DNA of 24,258 nucleotides from an uncultured Clostridia bacterium (GTDB lineage Bacteria > Bacillota > Clostridia > TANB77 > CAG-508). Below are positions 8,422-16,924 of the stretch, piece after piece. Location of the stretch: contig CAKPAB010000018.1 in assembly GCA_934132805.1 (NCBI GenBank), positions 1-24,258 on the forward strand, given 5' to 3'. Both the position numbers and the translations under genes were made by a program. How positions within the stretch are numbered: position 1 is the first letter of the stretch; each line of letters begins with the position of its first letter. The notes beneath the pieces were generated by a model that saw only the letters and a list, made by a program, of their open reading frames with translations, did not search any database and was not told the DNA's origin.

Positions 8422-9303
8422 CTAATCTTTTACAACTTTGTCTAAAACAAGTCTTTCACCTATCATTAAAATATTGTTAACTAACCAATATAAAGCAAGT
8501 CCTAAAGGTGCTACTAAAGATATTGAAACCGACATTATTGGCATCATCCAAGACATCATTTTGTTTGATTGTTCCATTGCGTCTTCCATTTCATTTTTCT
8601 CTTCTGACTTGTCTTCTTTATTTTCAGTTATATCAATTATTCCATCATCTTTTTTGCTTTTCTTTTGCATTGATGTTGTAATTTTCATTGAAATAAATGT
8701 TGAAATTATATAAAGAACTGGTATTATATAAACTGTCCAATCCCCTAAGTTTTGTTGTGGTATTTTACTTAAATCTAAACCACAGAAGTTCATATTTAAA
8801 TTTATTTTTTCTAAAGTTGAATCTTCTGGTAATTTTTCTTTTAAATAGTCTTGTTCTCTTATTATATCAATTTCTGAATATGCCTGATTTACTGATATTC
8901 CACCATCTTTTAGTTGTTGCACATATGTTTCTAATTGTGTTTTATCAATTCTTTCCATGTATGTTAATGGACATCTTACCATGTAGAATATTGATATTAA
9001 TAATATAAACTGAACTATTGTACTTAAACATCCGCTGAATGGACTCATATTTTCTTTTTTATATAACTCCATCATTTCTCTATTTAACTTTTCTGGATCA
9101 TTTTTATATTTAAATTGCAAAACTTTCATTTGTTCTTGAAGTTTTGCACTTTTTTTCATTGTTCTTTGCTGTTTTATTGATAATGGTAACATAATTATTT
9201 TTATTAGAATTGTGAATAAAATAATTGCTAAACCATAGTTCCCAACAAAGTTATTAATAAAATTTAATACATATCCAAAAATGTTTGCAAAAAATTGAAA
9301 CAT
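8422..9303 (-). CDS. yidC: membrane protein insertase YidC (Oxa1 family)
   Basis: YidC inserts and folds membrane proteins alone or with SecYEG. This 293-residue Gram-positive form has hydrophobic segments at about 23-42, 93-112, 187-207 and 250-285, with a positively charged cytoplasmic hairpin (IKQQRTMKKSAKLQEQ) after the first. The groove position that is arginine in many YidC proteins appears to be lysine here (K35, in ILIKIIMLPL), keeping the positive charge. There is no clear signal peptide or lipobox cysteine at the N terminus, unlike Bacillus SpoIIIJ. An acidic stretch (about 215-245) lies before the last segments. AGGAGG six bases upstream fixes the start. It lies between yidD and jag in the standard order. 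Confidence 0.96.
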   Translation of the reverse strand: MFQFFANIFGYVLNFINNFVGNYGLAIILFTILIKIIMLPLSIKQQRTMKKSAKLQEQMKVLQFKYKNDPEKLNREMMELYKKENMSPFSGCLSTIVQFILLISIFYMVRCPLTYMERIDKTQLETYVQQLKDGGISVNQAYSEIDIIREQDYLKEKLPEDSTLEKINLNMNFCGLDLSKIPQQNLGDWTVYIIPVLYIISTFISMKITTSMQKKSKKDDGIIDITENKEDKSEEKNEMEDAMEQSNKMMSWMMPIMSVSISLVAPLGLALYWLVNNILMIGERLVLDKVVKD

Positions 9304-9318
9304 TTGATTTCCTCCTAC

Positions 9319-9537
9319 CTATTTTAGCGGGTCATACCCACCTTTTGAGAAAGGATTACATTTTAAAATTCTATGTATTCCTAAAATTGTACCTTTTAAC
9401 GCCCCATATTTTATAATTGCTTGCTTTGTGTATTCTGAGCATGTTGGGTAAAATTTACAATTTATGTTTTTACTTTGTAGCCATAAAGAAATATTTTTTT
9501 GATAAAAATCAATAATTTTTAAAATTATTTTCTTCAT
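9319..9537 (-). CDS. yidD: membrane protein insertion efficiency factor YidD
   Basis: The 72-residue protein carries the family signature CKFYPTCSEYTKQAI (about residues 27-41) and the C-terminal GIHRILKCNPFSKGGYDP with its conserved cysteine. YidD is a small membrane-associated protein that helps YidC-dependent insertion. It begins two bases after the rnpA stop, so the two are probably translationally coupled. AAGGAA eight bases before the ATG lies inside the end of rnpA. Length is typical. Confidence 0.95.
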   Translation of the reverse strand: MKKIILKIIDFYQKNISLWLQSKNINCKFYPTCSEYTKQAIIKYGALKGTILGIHRILKCNPFSKGGYDPLK

Positions 9538-9539
9538 TC

Positions 9540-9893
9540 CTATATTTCCTTATTTTCCTTTAAATTCGCCTTGTCAAAAATATGATTCATATCTTTTTTT
9601 ATGTTTTCAAATGTTGCATTTTTTACATCTACACCCTTTTTCCATAAAAAAACGATGCTTTTCCCATTTTTTATATCTGGTTCTAATATTTTATAATTTT
9701 CTCGTATTAATCTTTTTATATGATTTCTTTTTACTGCTTTCGCGATTTTTACACTTATTGCTAGTCCTAAAAAATTATAATTTTTATTATTGTCTTTTAT
9801 AAAAGCATCTATGTTTTTACCTGAATAATATTTTCCTTTTGACAAAACGTATTTAAATTCATAATTTTTTTTTAACATTTTTGTTTTTTTCAT
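9540..9893 (-). CDS. rnpA: ribonuclease P protein component RnpA
   Basis: RnpA is the protein subunit of RNase P. It binds the 5' leader of precursor tRNAs and aids catalysis by the RNA subunit. The 117-residue protein is basic and shows the RNR motif AVKRNHIKRLIRENY (about 53-67), the family's most conserved element, after FLGLAISVKIAKA. AAGG seven bases upstream supports the ATG at 9893. It follows rpmH and precedes yidD as in nearly all bacteria. Confidence 0.95.
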   Translation of the reverse strand: MKKTKMLKKNYEFKYVLSKGKYYSGKNIDAFIKDNNKNYNFLGLAISVKIAKAVKRNHIKRLIRENYKILEPDIKNGKSIVFLWKKGVDVKNATFENIKKDMNHIFDKANLKENKEI

Positions 9894-9940
9894 TTTCTTT
9901 ACCTTCTTGTCCTAAGAAAAGTAGAACGAAAAAAATTAAA

Positions 9941-10075
9941 TTATGCACTTAATTTTTTTCTACCTTTAGCTCTTCTTGCTTTTAAAACGTTTCTGCCTGC
10001 TCTTGTTTTCATTCTTTTCATAAATCCGTGTTCTTTCTTTTCTTGTCTGTTTTTTGGTTGAAATGTTCTTTTCAT
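9941..10075 (-). CDS. rpmH: 50S ribosomal protein L34
   Basis: This 44-residue, strongly basic protein begins MKRTFQPKNRQEKKEHGFMK and ends GRKKLSA, matching L34 over its full length (including RAGRNVLKARRAKGRK). L34 is a component of the large ribosomal subunit. AGGAGGTG six bases before the ATG is a near-perfect ribosome-binding site. It is the first gene of the leftward operon leading away from the origin, divergent from dnaA across a 421-nt origin region. Confidence 0.97.
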   Translation of the reverse strand: MKRTFQPKNRQEKKEHGFMKRMKTRAGRNVLKARRAKGRKKLSA

Positions 10076-10149
10076 TCTTAGCACCTCCTACTGCTTAATT
10101 TTATTAAATTCCATTTCTGGAAATTTTATACATAATCGTAAGTATATCG

Positions 10150-10179
10150 ATTATACAGTAAAGTGTTAGCTTTTGTCAA
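10150..10179 (-). promoter_or_regulatory. promoter of the rpmH-rnpA-yidD-yidC operon
   Basis: On the minus strand TTGACA (10179-10174), an 18-nt spacer and TATAAT (10155-10150) match both hexamers of the sigma-A consensus exactly. Transcription would begin near 10143, about 68 nt before the rpmH start codon. It is the strongest promoter on the left side, as expected for a ribosomal protein operon. Confidence 0.75.
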
Positions 10180-10262
10180 GAGTTTTTTTAAAAAAGTAAA
10201 AAAAGGAACTATGTAAACTTTTAAACCTAATTTTTTTGTAATATTTTTGTAACATAAGAAAG

Positions 10263-10473
10263 TTATCCACAGTTTTTTTAAAAATTATCCACAACTTTAA
10301 AAAATTTTCCACAACCCTATTGACTTTTTATTATTATTTTTGTTATTATATGAATTACAAAAAAATGCGCGTTTTTTGTTGATGTTTCAGCAAAAACTCT
10401 GTTCGTGATTTTTTGTGTTTTATTACTAAAATATTACAAACTTATCAACACCTGTGGATAACTCTGTGGATAA
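10263..10473. promoter_or_regulatory. oriC part 1: DnaA-box cluster upstream of dnaA
   Basis: Perfect TTATCCACA boxes lie at 10263-10271 and 10285-10293, a variant TTTTCCACA at 10305-10313, TTATCAACA at 10442-10450, and two inverted perfect boxes (TGTGGATAA) at 10453-10461 and 10465-10473, the last only 23 bases before the dnaA start codon. Box spacings of 22, 20 and 12 are about one or two helical turns. The cluster surrounds the dnaA promoter, so besides origin function it should let DnaA repress its own gene. Confidence 0.85.
10320..10349 (+). promoter_or_regulatory. candidate dnaA promoter
   Basis: TTGACT (10320-10325), an 18-nt spacer and TATTAT (10344-10349) lie between the two groups of DnaA boxes. 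The leader would be about 140 nt and would include the three boxes next to the start codon. A neighbouring TTATTA hexamer with a 17-nt spacer is equally possible. Confidence 0.5.
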
Positions 10474-10496
10474 GTTTTGTTAGAAAGGATGAAAAA

Positions 10497-11852
10497 ATGA
10501 GTGTAGACAAAGATGAACTTTTAAGCAAATTAAAAGAATTACTCAAAGGTGAAGTTTCAACAATTTCTTATGACACTTGGTTTGCTCCTTTAGGAATCGA
10601 TTCTATAAAAGATGAGCACATTGTTTTTACAGCAACTTCTGAATTTCAACAAGATTTTATTGAAAATAAGTTCAATAGCCTAATATTCAACACTTTAAGG
10701 TATTTAACAAATAAAGAATGGACTTTTTCAGTTATTGATATCTCAAAAGAAGAACAAGAATCTCAAAATATCATTTCTGATAAACAATCAAATGTCTCAG
10801 ATTCAGAGTTAGAACACAATCATCTAACTTTAAATCCAAAATATACTTTTGAAACTTTCGTTGTTGGTAATAATAACAGATTTGCACATGCAGCAGCATT
10901 AGCAGTAGGAAATGAACCTGGAAAATCATATAATCCTTTATTTTTATATGGTGGCGTTGGTTTAGGAAAAACTCACTTAATGCAAGCTATTGGTAACAGA
11001 ATATTAGAAAATAATTCGAAATCTAATGTTTTATATGTTACATCAGAAAAATTTACAAATCAACTTATAAACGCTATCAAAGATAGTAAAACAGAAGTGT
11101 TTAGAAATAAATATCGTAATATAGATGTTCTACTTATTGATGATATTCAATTTATAGCAGGAAAAGACAGAATTCAAGAAGAATTTTTCCATACTTTTAA
11201 CACTTTAAGAGAAGATGGAAAACAAATTATCATTTCCAGTGATAAACCTCCAAGAGATATTGAATTTTTAGAGGACAGACTAAAATCTAGGTTTGAATGG
11301 GGACTTTTAGCTGATATTTCGTGTCCAGATTACGAAACTCGTTTAGCTATTTTAAGGAAAAAGGCTCAAGATGAAAACATAATAATTGAGGATTCAATTT
11401 TATCAGATATTGCTACTAAAATTGATTCAAACATTAGAGAACTAGAAGGTGTATTTAACAAAATTGTAGCAAGAGCTTCATTAACACATAGCCCAATTAC
11501 AATTGAATTAGCTGAAAATATTATAAACGAATTTAAGTACGAAAGTGAAAAAGTAATTTCAAGTGATTTTATCAAAGAAACTATTGCAAAATATTTTAGT
11601 ATTGACAAAGAGGATTTAGCTGGTAGTAAAAGGTCTAATGATATTGCATTTCCTAGACAAATTGCTATGTACCTTTGTAGAGAGGTAGCAGGTATGTCAT
11701 TTCCTCAAATAGGTGTTGAGTTTGGTAATAGAGATCACTCAACAGTAATACATGGGTATAACAAAATAGTTAAAGAGATAAAAGAGAAAAATAGTACTAA
11801 GCTAATTGTGGAAAGTGTGGAAAACATAATTACAAGTGAAAAAAATAAGTAA
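10497..11852 (+). CDS. dnaA: chromosomal replication initiator protein DnaA
   Basis: DnaA binds DnaA boxes, melts the origin and loads the helicase. The 451-residue protein has domain I (about 1-80), a short variable linker rich in Ser, Gln and Glu (about 83-112), AAA+ domain III with Walker A GGVGLGKT (152-159), Walker B VLLIDDIQF (211-219), and domain IV with the signature VEFGNRDHSTVIHGYNKI that binds the box. The ATG at 10497 is preceded by AAAGGA at a good distance. A longer in-frame reading from 10413 would run through the DnaA boxes and is rejected. dnaN follows after a 328-nt gap holding the second half of the origin. Confidence 0.98.
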   Translation: MSVDKDELLSKLKELLKGEVSTISYDTWFAPLGIDSIKDEHIVFTATSEFQQDFIENKFNSLIFNTLRYLTNKEWTFSVIDISKEEQESQNIISDKQSNVSDSELEHNHLTLNPKYTFETFVVGNNNRFAHAAALAVGNEPGKSYNPLFLYGGVGLGKTHLMQAIGNRILENNSKSNVLYVTSEKFTNQLINAIKDSKTEVFRNKYRNIDVLLIDDIQFIAGKDRIQEEFFHTFNTLREDGKQIIISSDKPPRDIEFLEDRLKSRFEWGLLADISCPDYETRLAILRKKAQDENIIIEDSILSDIATKIDSNIRELEGVFNKIVARASLTHSPITIELAENIINEFKYESEKVISSDFIKETIAKYFSIDKEDLAGSKRSNDIAFPRQIAMYLCREVAGMSFPQIGVEFGNRDHSTVIHGYNKIVKEIKEKNSTKLIVESVENIITSEKNK

Positions 11853-11948
11853 GCTCTAAGTAAAATTTACTATTTTTAAATTTATGTTTGGAAAAATAAC
11901 TGTTTGGAAAAAATTCCGCAATCATTACTTACGGAATAACGGCATTAG

Positions 11949-12114
11949 ATATCCACACCCCCTTGTGGAAAACGTGTGTATAACATGTGTATAACTCATT
12001 TATCCACATTTTTAATTTTTGTGTGTGGAAAATATACTAAGTTATCCACAGAGTTATGCACAGCAATTTTGCTAGGGATATCAACTTTCCACATAGTTTT
12101 CCACAGTTTCCACA
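11949..12114. promoter_or_regulatory. oriC part 2: DnaA-box cluster between dnaA and dnaN
   Basis: At least eleven box-like 9-mers are present: ATATCCACA 11949, TGTGGAAAA 11964, TGTGTATAA 11975 and 11986, TTATCCACA 12000, TGTGGAAAA 12024, TTATCCACA 12042, TTATGCACA 12054, CTTTCCACA 12085, TTTTCCACA 12097 and GTTTCCACA 12106. The last three are separated by 12 and 9 nt and point toward the unwinding region. The preceding 11853-11948 stretch holds only a small ATTCCG/CGGAAT inverted repeat and no gene. This cluster together with that upstream of dnaA makes a bipartite origin like that of B. subtilis. Confidence 0.88.
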
Positions 12115-12166
12115 GTACCTAATACTACTACTACTAAAAATATTTATTTATATTATATATAATTAT
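12115..12166 (+). promoter_or_regulatory. DnaA-trio repeat and AT-only DNA unwinding element
   Basis: Directly after the last box (GTTTCCACA, then GTACCT) comes a trinucleotide run TACTACTACTACTA at 12123-12136, i.e. repeated TAG triplets on the opposite strand. These match the DnaA-trio motif on which DnaA assembles a single-strand filament in Bacillus. It is followed by about 30 bases of A and T only (12137-12166), the likely first melted DNA. The AGGAGG of dnaN starts immediately afterwards. The order box, trio, AT stretch is that of the basal unwinding system. Function here is inferred from this order. Confidence 0.75.
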
Positions 12167-12180
12167 AGGAGGATCAAAAA

Positions 12181-13299
12181 ATGAAAATTGTATGTTACAA
12201 AGACAAAATTTTAAAAGCACTTAATTCCGTAGTTAAAGGAGTAGCTTCTAAAACAACAATGCCTATACTAGAAGGTATATTAATTCAAACAAATGATAAT
12301 GAAATAAAATTAACAACTTATGATTTAGAAATTGGAATAGAGTATGTGATGGAATGTGAAGTTAAAGAACAAGGAAGTACAGTTGTAAATGCTATAATGT
12401 TTAGTGAAATTATAAGAAAATTACCAGATACTGAAATTTATTTAACTTTAAATGACAAAAATTTATTAGAAATTGAATGTGAAGGATCTTTATACAAATT
12501 AGCAACTATGAATCCAGAAGAATTTCCGGAATTACCAAAAATAGAAGTTGAAAATTCTATAGAAGTTGAACAAAATACTTTGAAAAATATGATTAGAAAA
12601 ACAATATTTGCAGTAAGTTCAGAAGAAAATAGACCAATTTTTACAGGTTGCTTGTTTGAAGTAAAACAAAATAAATTAAATATTGTTGCAGTAGATGGAT
12701 TTAGACTAGCTTTAAGAAGTATATTTTTAAATAAACAAACATCAGACTTTAATGCGGTAATACCTGGAAAAACATTAAACGAAGTAAATAAAATTTTATT
12801 AGATTCTTTTGAGCCAGTAAAAATTGGAGTTTCTAAGAATCAAGCTTTATTTGAAATGGATAATTGTAAAATTGTTACGAGAATTTTAGATGGAGAATTT
12901 TTAAATTATAAAAGTGTAATTCCAGATAATTGGGAGACAAGAGTTGAAGTAAATAAAAATAATTTACAAAATAGCTTTGAAAGAATAAGTTTAATATCTT
13001 CTTCAAGTGTTGAAAAAGAAAAAAAATATCCTGTAAAAATAAATGTGGAAATAGGTAAAGTTGTTATTTCTTGTACAAACCAAACTGGTGATGCAAAAGA
13101 GGAATTATATGTTTCTACAGAAGGTAAAAATTTGGAAGCAGGCTTTAACCCAAAATATTTTCTTGATAGTTTAAAAGCTATTGAAGATGAAAATGTTTAT
13201 GTTGAATTTGGTACAAGTATTTCACCTTGTTTAATAAAATCTGCAGAAAATAAAGATTACGTTTATATGATTTTACCAATTAGACTTAAAGAAGATTAA
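12181..13299 (+). CDS. dnaN: DNA polymerase III beta subunit (sliding clamp) DnaN
   Basis: The 372-residue protein has the three-fold repeated clamp fold: domain 1 with KTTMPILEGILIQTND, domain 2 containing FAVSSEENRPIFTGCLFEV and VDGFRLALR, and domain 3 ending in YMILPIRL, the conserved C terminus that helps form the partner-binding pocket. The clamp rings DNA and holds the replicative polymerase. AGGAGG eight bases before the ATG gives strong initiation. It lies just after the unwinding element and is closed by its own terminator. Confidence 0.98.
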   Translation: MKIVCYKDKILKALNSVVKGVASKTTMPILEGILIQTNDNEIKLTTYDLEIGIEYVMECEVKEQGSTVVNAIMFSEIIRKLPDTEIYLTLNDKNLLEIECEGSLYKLATMNPEEFPELPKIEVENSIEVEQNTLKNMIRKTIFAVSSEENRPIFTGCLFEVKQNKLNIVAVDGFRLALRSIFLNKQTSDFNAVIPGKTLNEVNKILLDSFEPVKIGVSKNQALFEMDNCKIVTRILDGEFLNYKSVIPDNWETRVEVNKNNLQNSFERISLISSSSVEKEKKYPVKINVEIGKVVISCTNQTGDAKEELYVSTEGKNLEAGFNPKYFLDSLKAIEDENVYVEFGTSISPCLIKSAENKDYVYMILPIRLKED

Positions 13300-13303
13300 A
13301 AAT

Positions 13304-13346
13304 AAAGTTTTCCACAAGTTATTAAAAATTTGTGGAAAACTTTTTA
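13304..13346 (+). terminator. Rho-independent terminator after dnaN, built from two opposed DnaA-like boxes
   Basis: AAAGTTTTCCACAA (13304-13317) and TTGTGGAAAACTTT (13330-13343) form a perfect 14-bp stem with a 12-nt loop, followed by a T run. It starts five bases after the dnaN stop. Each arm contains TTTTCCACA or TGTGGAAAA, the variant DnaA box found repeatedly in the origin, so the DNA may also bind DnaA. Confidence 0.8.
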
Positions 13347-13825
13347 TAATACCATGAAAAAATTTTAAATGAAAAAATGTAACACAAATTTTTAAATTTT
13401 TATTTAATACTATTAAATGAAAAAAATAGAATAAAATCGAAAAAAAAAGAATAAATTAGAATAAATTAGATTTTTGATATTTTTTTATAAGCGATTAAAA
13501 AAAATAAAATTAATTGAATAAAAAAAATAGAAAAAAATCAAAAAAATGAGAATAAATTAGAAAAAAATAGCAAAAAATAAAAAAATAAGAAAAAAACAAC
13601 GCACGAAAATCAAAAATAAAGCAATTTTAAAAAATAAAAATATAATTTATTTATAAAAAATAAAATTAATTAAAATGGAAAATAATAAAAAATAAAAAAA
13701 TTAGAAAAAAAAAGAATAAATTAGAATAAAATAGAAAAAAATAGTTTAAAAAATGTGGAAAACTATTTTGAAAAAATAAAAATAAAAGAAAATAAATTAA
13801 ATAATTTATTTAAGTGGAGAAAAAT
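13347..13825. other. hyper-AT spacer between dnaN and recF, no gene
   Basis: Almost entirely A and T, with purine-rich phrases such as GAATAAATTAGAATAAATTAG repeated irregularly. The end (about 13640-13800) resembles the repeated spacer units at 17512-17730, 18449-18664 and 18945-19160: a GGAAAATAA phrase, runs of TTAGAAAAAAA, then ATGTGGAAAA at 13753. In B. subtilis the S4-domain gene yaaA lies at this point. I see no trace of it here. Confidence 0.6.
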
Positions 13826-14893
13826 ATGTGGATAAAAAAAATAAAAATTAATAATTTTAGGAATTACGAAAAAGAAGAAATTAATTTAGAAAAAAATATA
13901 AATATTTTTTATGGACAAAATGCACAAGGAAAAACAAATATAATTGAAGCAATATTTTTATGTAGTTTAGGAAAATCATTTAGAACAAAAAAAGATAAAG
14001 AACTAATTAAATTAAATGAACAAAATGCAATAGTTGAAGTAGAATATGAAAAATCAGATAGAGACGGAAAAATAAAAATAGAAATTGGAAATAAAAAAAA
14101 TATTTATTTAAATGGAATAAAAATAAAAAAATTAAGTGAATTATTAGGAAATTTAAATATTGTAATTTTTACACCAGATGATATTAATATTTTAAAAGGT
14201 GGTCCTCAAAATAGAAGAAGATTTTTAGACATTATGATAAGTCAGTTACGACCCAATTATATGCATATTTTAAATTTATATATAAAAACAATGGAACAAA
14301 GGAATAACTATTTAAGACAAATTAAAGAAGAACACAAAGATGAAAATCTTTTAGAAATATGGGACGAAAAATTAGCAGAATATGCGATTAAAATATATGA
14401 ATATAGAAAAGAATTTATTGAAAAAATAATAAAAAAAATAGACATAATTCATAAAAAAATAACAAATGGTGAAGAGCAAATAAAATTTGAATATATCACA
14501 GAGTGTGACAATAAAGAAAAATATCTAAAATTATTAAAAGAAAGAAGAAAATTAGATATTATTAAAGGATTTACAACAAAGGGTATACATAGAGACGATT
14601 TTGTGATATATATAAATAAGAAAGAAATAAAAATATTTGGTTCACAAGGTCAAAATAGAACCGCAATGCTTTCTTTAAAATTAGCAGAACTTCAAGTTAT
14701 ATATGACGAGATAGGGGAATACCCAATTTTGTTATTAGATGATTTTATGTCAGAATTAGATAAAACAAGAAGAAAAAATTTTTTAGAAAATATTGAAGGA
14801 ACACAAGTAATTATTACAGGAACTGAAAAATTAGATATTGAAAATTTAGAATATTTGGAATATAATGTGTCTAAAGGAAAAGTTCTAAAATAA
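13826..14893 (+). CDS. recF: DNA replication and repair protein RecF
   Basis: RecF is an SMC-like ATPase that loads RecA at single-strand gaps with RecO and RecR. The 355-residue protein starts MWIKKIKINNFRNY, has Walker A GQNAQGKT (30-37), the ABC-type signature FGSQGQNRTAMLSLKLAE, and Walker B LLLDDFMSELD near the C terminus. I chose the ATG at 13826. A GTG four codons earlier overlaps the GGAG ribosome-binding site. Codon use leans further to A and T than in dnaA, with long runs of Lys, Ile and Asn. gyrB follows 18 nt later, suggesting a recF-gyrB operon. Confidence 0.95.
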   Translation: MWIKKIKINNFRNYEKEEINLEKNINIFYGQNAQGKTNIIEAIFLCSLGKSFRTKKDKELIKLNEQNAIVEVEYEKSDRDGKIKIEIGNKKNIYLNGIKIKKLSELLGNLNIVIFTPDDINILKGGPQNRRRFLDIMISQLRPNYMHILNLYIKTMEQRNNYLRQIKEEHKDENLLEIWDEKLAEYAIKIYEYRKEFIEKIIKKIDIIHKKITNGEEQIKFEYITECDNKEKYLKLLKERRKLDIIKGFTTKGIHRDDFVIYINKKEIKIFGSQGQNRTAMLSLKLAELQVIYDEIGEYPILLLDDFMSELDKTRRKNFLENIEGTQVIITGTEKLDIENLEYLEYNVSKGKVLK

Positions 14894-14911
14894 AAAATAG
14901 GAGGAAGACAA

Positions 14912-16843
14912 ATGGAAAAATACAATCATGAATATGGAGCAGAGCAAATTCAAGTTTTGGAAGGGCTAGAGGCTGTAAGAAAAAGACCTGGTATGTACAT
15001 AGGAAGTACATCAGTTAGAGGATTGCATCATTGTGTATATGAAATAGTAGACAATGGTGTTGATGAAGCATTGGCAGGATATTGTACAGAAATAAATGTA
15101 GTAATAGAACCAGGAAATATAATATCAGTTCAAGATAACGGTAGAGGAATTCCAGTAGAAATACATCCAAAAACACATATATCTACTGCGGAAACTGTAT
15201 ATACAGTTCTTCACGCAGGTGGAAAATTTGGTGGAGACAGTGGATACAAAGTATCTGGAGGTCTTCATGGAGTTGGAGCATCAGTTGTAAACGCACTTTC
15301 AAAATGGACAGAAGTCACAATTGAAAGAGACGGCGGAAAATACAACATGAAATTTGAAAAAGGAAAAACAACTCAAAAACTAGAAAAAATAGGGGAATCT
15401 AAAAAAACAGGAACTTTAGTAAGATTTTTAGCAGATGATACTATTTTTGAAAGTTTAAATTATGAATATGAAGTTCTAGAAAAAAGATTAAGAGAAATTG
15501 CCTTTTTAACAAAAGGACTAAAAATAACATTAGAGGATACAAGAGATCCTGAAAATATTAAAAAAGCAGAATTTTGCTATGAAGGTGGACTAATATCATT
15601 TGTAGAATTTTTAAATAAAAACAAAGAAAAAATTCACCCAACACCAATTTACATAGAAAGAGCTGGAGAAGTGCCAGTAGAAATAGCAATTCAATATACA
15701 ACAGCATATAATGAAAACATTTATACTTTTGTAAATAATATAAATACTGTAGAAGGTGGAACACACTTAGAAGGTTTCAAGAGAGCATTAACAAAAGTAT
15801 TTAATGATTATGCAAGAAGTCACAATATAATAAAAGAAAAAGAATCAAATTTACAAGGTGAAGACATAAGAGAAGGTATAACAGCAGTTGTATCTGTAAA
15901 AGTAAAAGAACCACAATTTGAAGGACAAACTAAAACAAAATTAGGAAATAGTGAAGTAACAGGTGTAGTACAAAGTATGGTAAATGACGCATTAGCAACA
16001 TTTTTAGAAGAAAATCCAAAAGTTGCAAAAGCTATATTAGAAAAATGTGTAAGTGCATCAAGAGCTAGGGAAGCAGCAAGAAAAGCTAGAGAATTAGTAA
16101 GAAAAAAAGCATCAACAGAAACAGCAACATTACCAGGGAAATTAGCAGATTGCAGTAGCAAAAACCCAGAAGAATGTGAAGTTTATATAGTCGAAGGAGA
16201 CTCTGCTGGAGGAAGTGCAAAACAAGGAAGAGATAGAAAATTTCAAGCAATATTACCACTTTGGGGAAAAATGTTAAATGTAGAAAAAGCAAGAGCTGAT
16301 AAAATCTACGGAAATGATAAATTAAACCCAGTAATATTAGCTATAGGAGCAGGAATTGGTCCAGACTTTGATGTTACAAAAATAAGATATGGAAAAGTAA
16401 TAATAATGGCAGATGCTGATGTAGATGGAGCACACATTAGAACATTATTATTAACATTCTTCTTCAGATATATGAGACCTTTAATAGAAAATGGAAATGT
16501 ATTTTTAGCACAACCACCATTATATAAATTATCTAAAAAGGGAATGGAAGATGTATATTGTTATACAGATGAAGAATTACCAAAAGCTTATGAAGAATTA
16601 GAAAAAAAAGGTATTTCTAGAGATCAATTAGGTCTACAAAGATATAAAGGACTTGGAGAAATGAATCCAGAACAATTATGGGAAACAACTATGAATCCAG
16701 AAACAAGAATTCTTGTAAAAGTAACAATGGATGATGCTATAAAAGCAGATGAAACATTTACTTTATTAATGGGAGACGAAGTTGAGCCAAGAAGAGAATT
16801 CATTCAGCAAAATGCAAAATATGTTCAAAATTTGGATATATAG
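14912..16843 (+). CDS. gyrB: DNA gyrase subunit B
   Basis: GyrB is the ATPase subunit of DNA gyrase, which introduces negative supercoils. The 643-residue protein has the GHKL ATPase domain (EIVDNGVDEALAGY with E44 and N48, DNGRGIP, GGLHGVGASVVNALS), a transducer domain, the Toprim domain with EGDSAGGSAKQGRDRKFQA and ADADVDGAHI, and the C-terminal gyrase tail with LQRYKGLGEMNPEQLWETT. AGGAGG seven bases upstream fixes the start. Length is typical for Firmicutes. gyrA does not follow, unlike the arrangement in B. subtilis, so it must lie elsewhere in the genome. Confidence 0.98.
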   Translation: MEKYNHEYGAEQIQVLEGLEAVRKRPGMYIGSTSVRGLHHCVYEIVDNGVDEALAGYCTEINVVIEPGNIISVQDNGRGIPVEIHPKTHISTAETVYTVLHAGGKFGGDSGYKVSGGLHGVGASVVNALSKWTEVTIERDGGKYNMKFEKGKTTQKLEKIGESKKTGTLVRFLADDTIFESLNYEYEVLEKRLREIAFLTKGLKITLEDTRDPENIKKAEFCYEGGLISFVEFLNKNKEKIHPTPIYIERAGEVPVEIAIQYTTAYNENIYTFVNNINTVEGGTHLEGFKRALTKVFNDYARSHNIIKEKESNLQGEDIREGITAVVSVKVKEPQFEGQTKTKLGNSEVTGVVQSMVNDALATFLEENPKVAKAILEKCVSASRAREAARKARELVRKKASTETATLPGKLADCSSKNPEECEVYIVEGDSAGGSAKQGRDRKFQAILPLWGKMLNVEKARADKIYGNDKLNPVILAIGAGIGPDFDVTKIRYGKVIIMADADVDGAHIRTLLLTFFFRYMRPLIENGNVFLAQPPLYKLSKKGMEDVYCYTDEELPKAYEELEKKGISRDQLGLQRYKGLGEMNPEQLWETTMNPETRILVKVTMDDAIKADETFTLLMGDEVEPRREFIQQNAKYVQNLDI

Positions 16844-16849
16844 AATATT

Positions 16850-16886
16850 AGTTGTCAAAAGGGACGGGCTCTTTTGACAACTTTTT
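16850..16886 (+). terminator. Rho-independent terminator after gyrB
   Basis: AGTTGTCAAAAG (16850-16861) pairs perfectly with CTTTTGACAACT (16871-16882) around the loop GGACGGGCT, followed by five T. It begins seven bases after the gyrB stop. The loop phrase GGGACGGGC occurs again in the next hairpin. Confidence 0.85.
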
Positions 16887-16917
16887 GTCATTAGGGACGG
16901 GCCTTTTTGACAATTTT
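16885..16917 (+). terminator. second, related terminator-like hairpin
   Basis: TTGTCA and TGACAA with AGG and CCT form a shorter interrupted stem around GACGG, followed by four T. It repeats the TTGTCA...GGGACGGGC...TTTTTGACAA layout of the preceding terminator, so it looks like a diverged tandem copy of it. Confidence 0.55.
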
Positions 16918-16924
16918 ATAATAT

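Noticed and set aside
10413..10496. Upstream in-frame extension of dnaA
   Set aside because: It would run through DnaA boxes and has no ribosome-binding site; the ATG at 10497 has AAAGGA at proper distance.
13347..13825. Degenerate yaaA gene
   Set aside because: No S4-domain-like peptide is recognisable in any frame; the stretch resembles the AT-rich spacer repeat instead.
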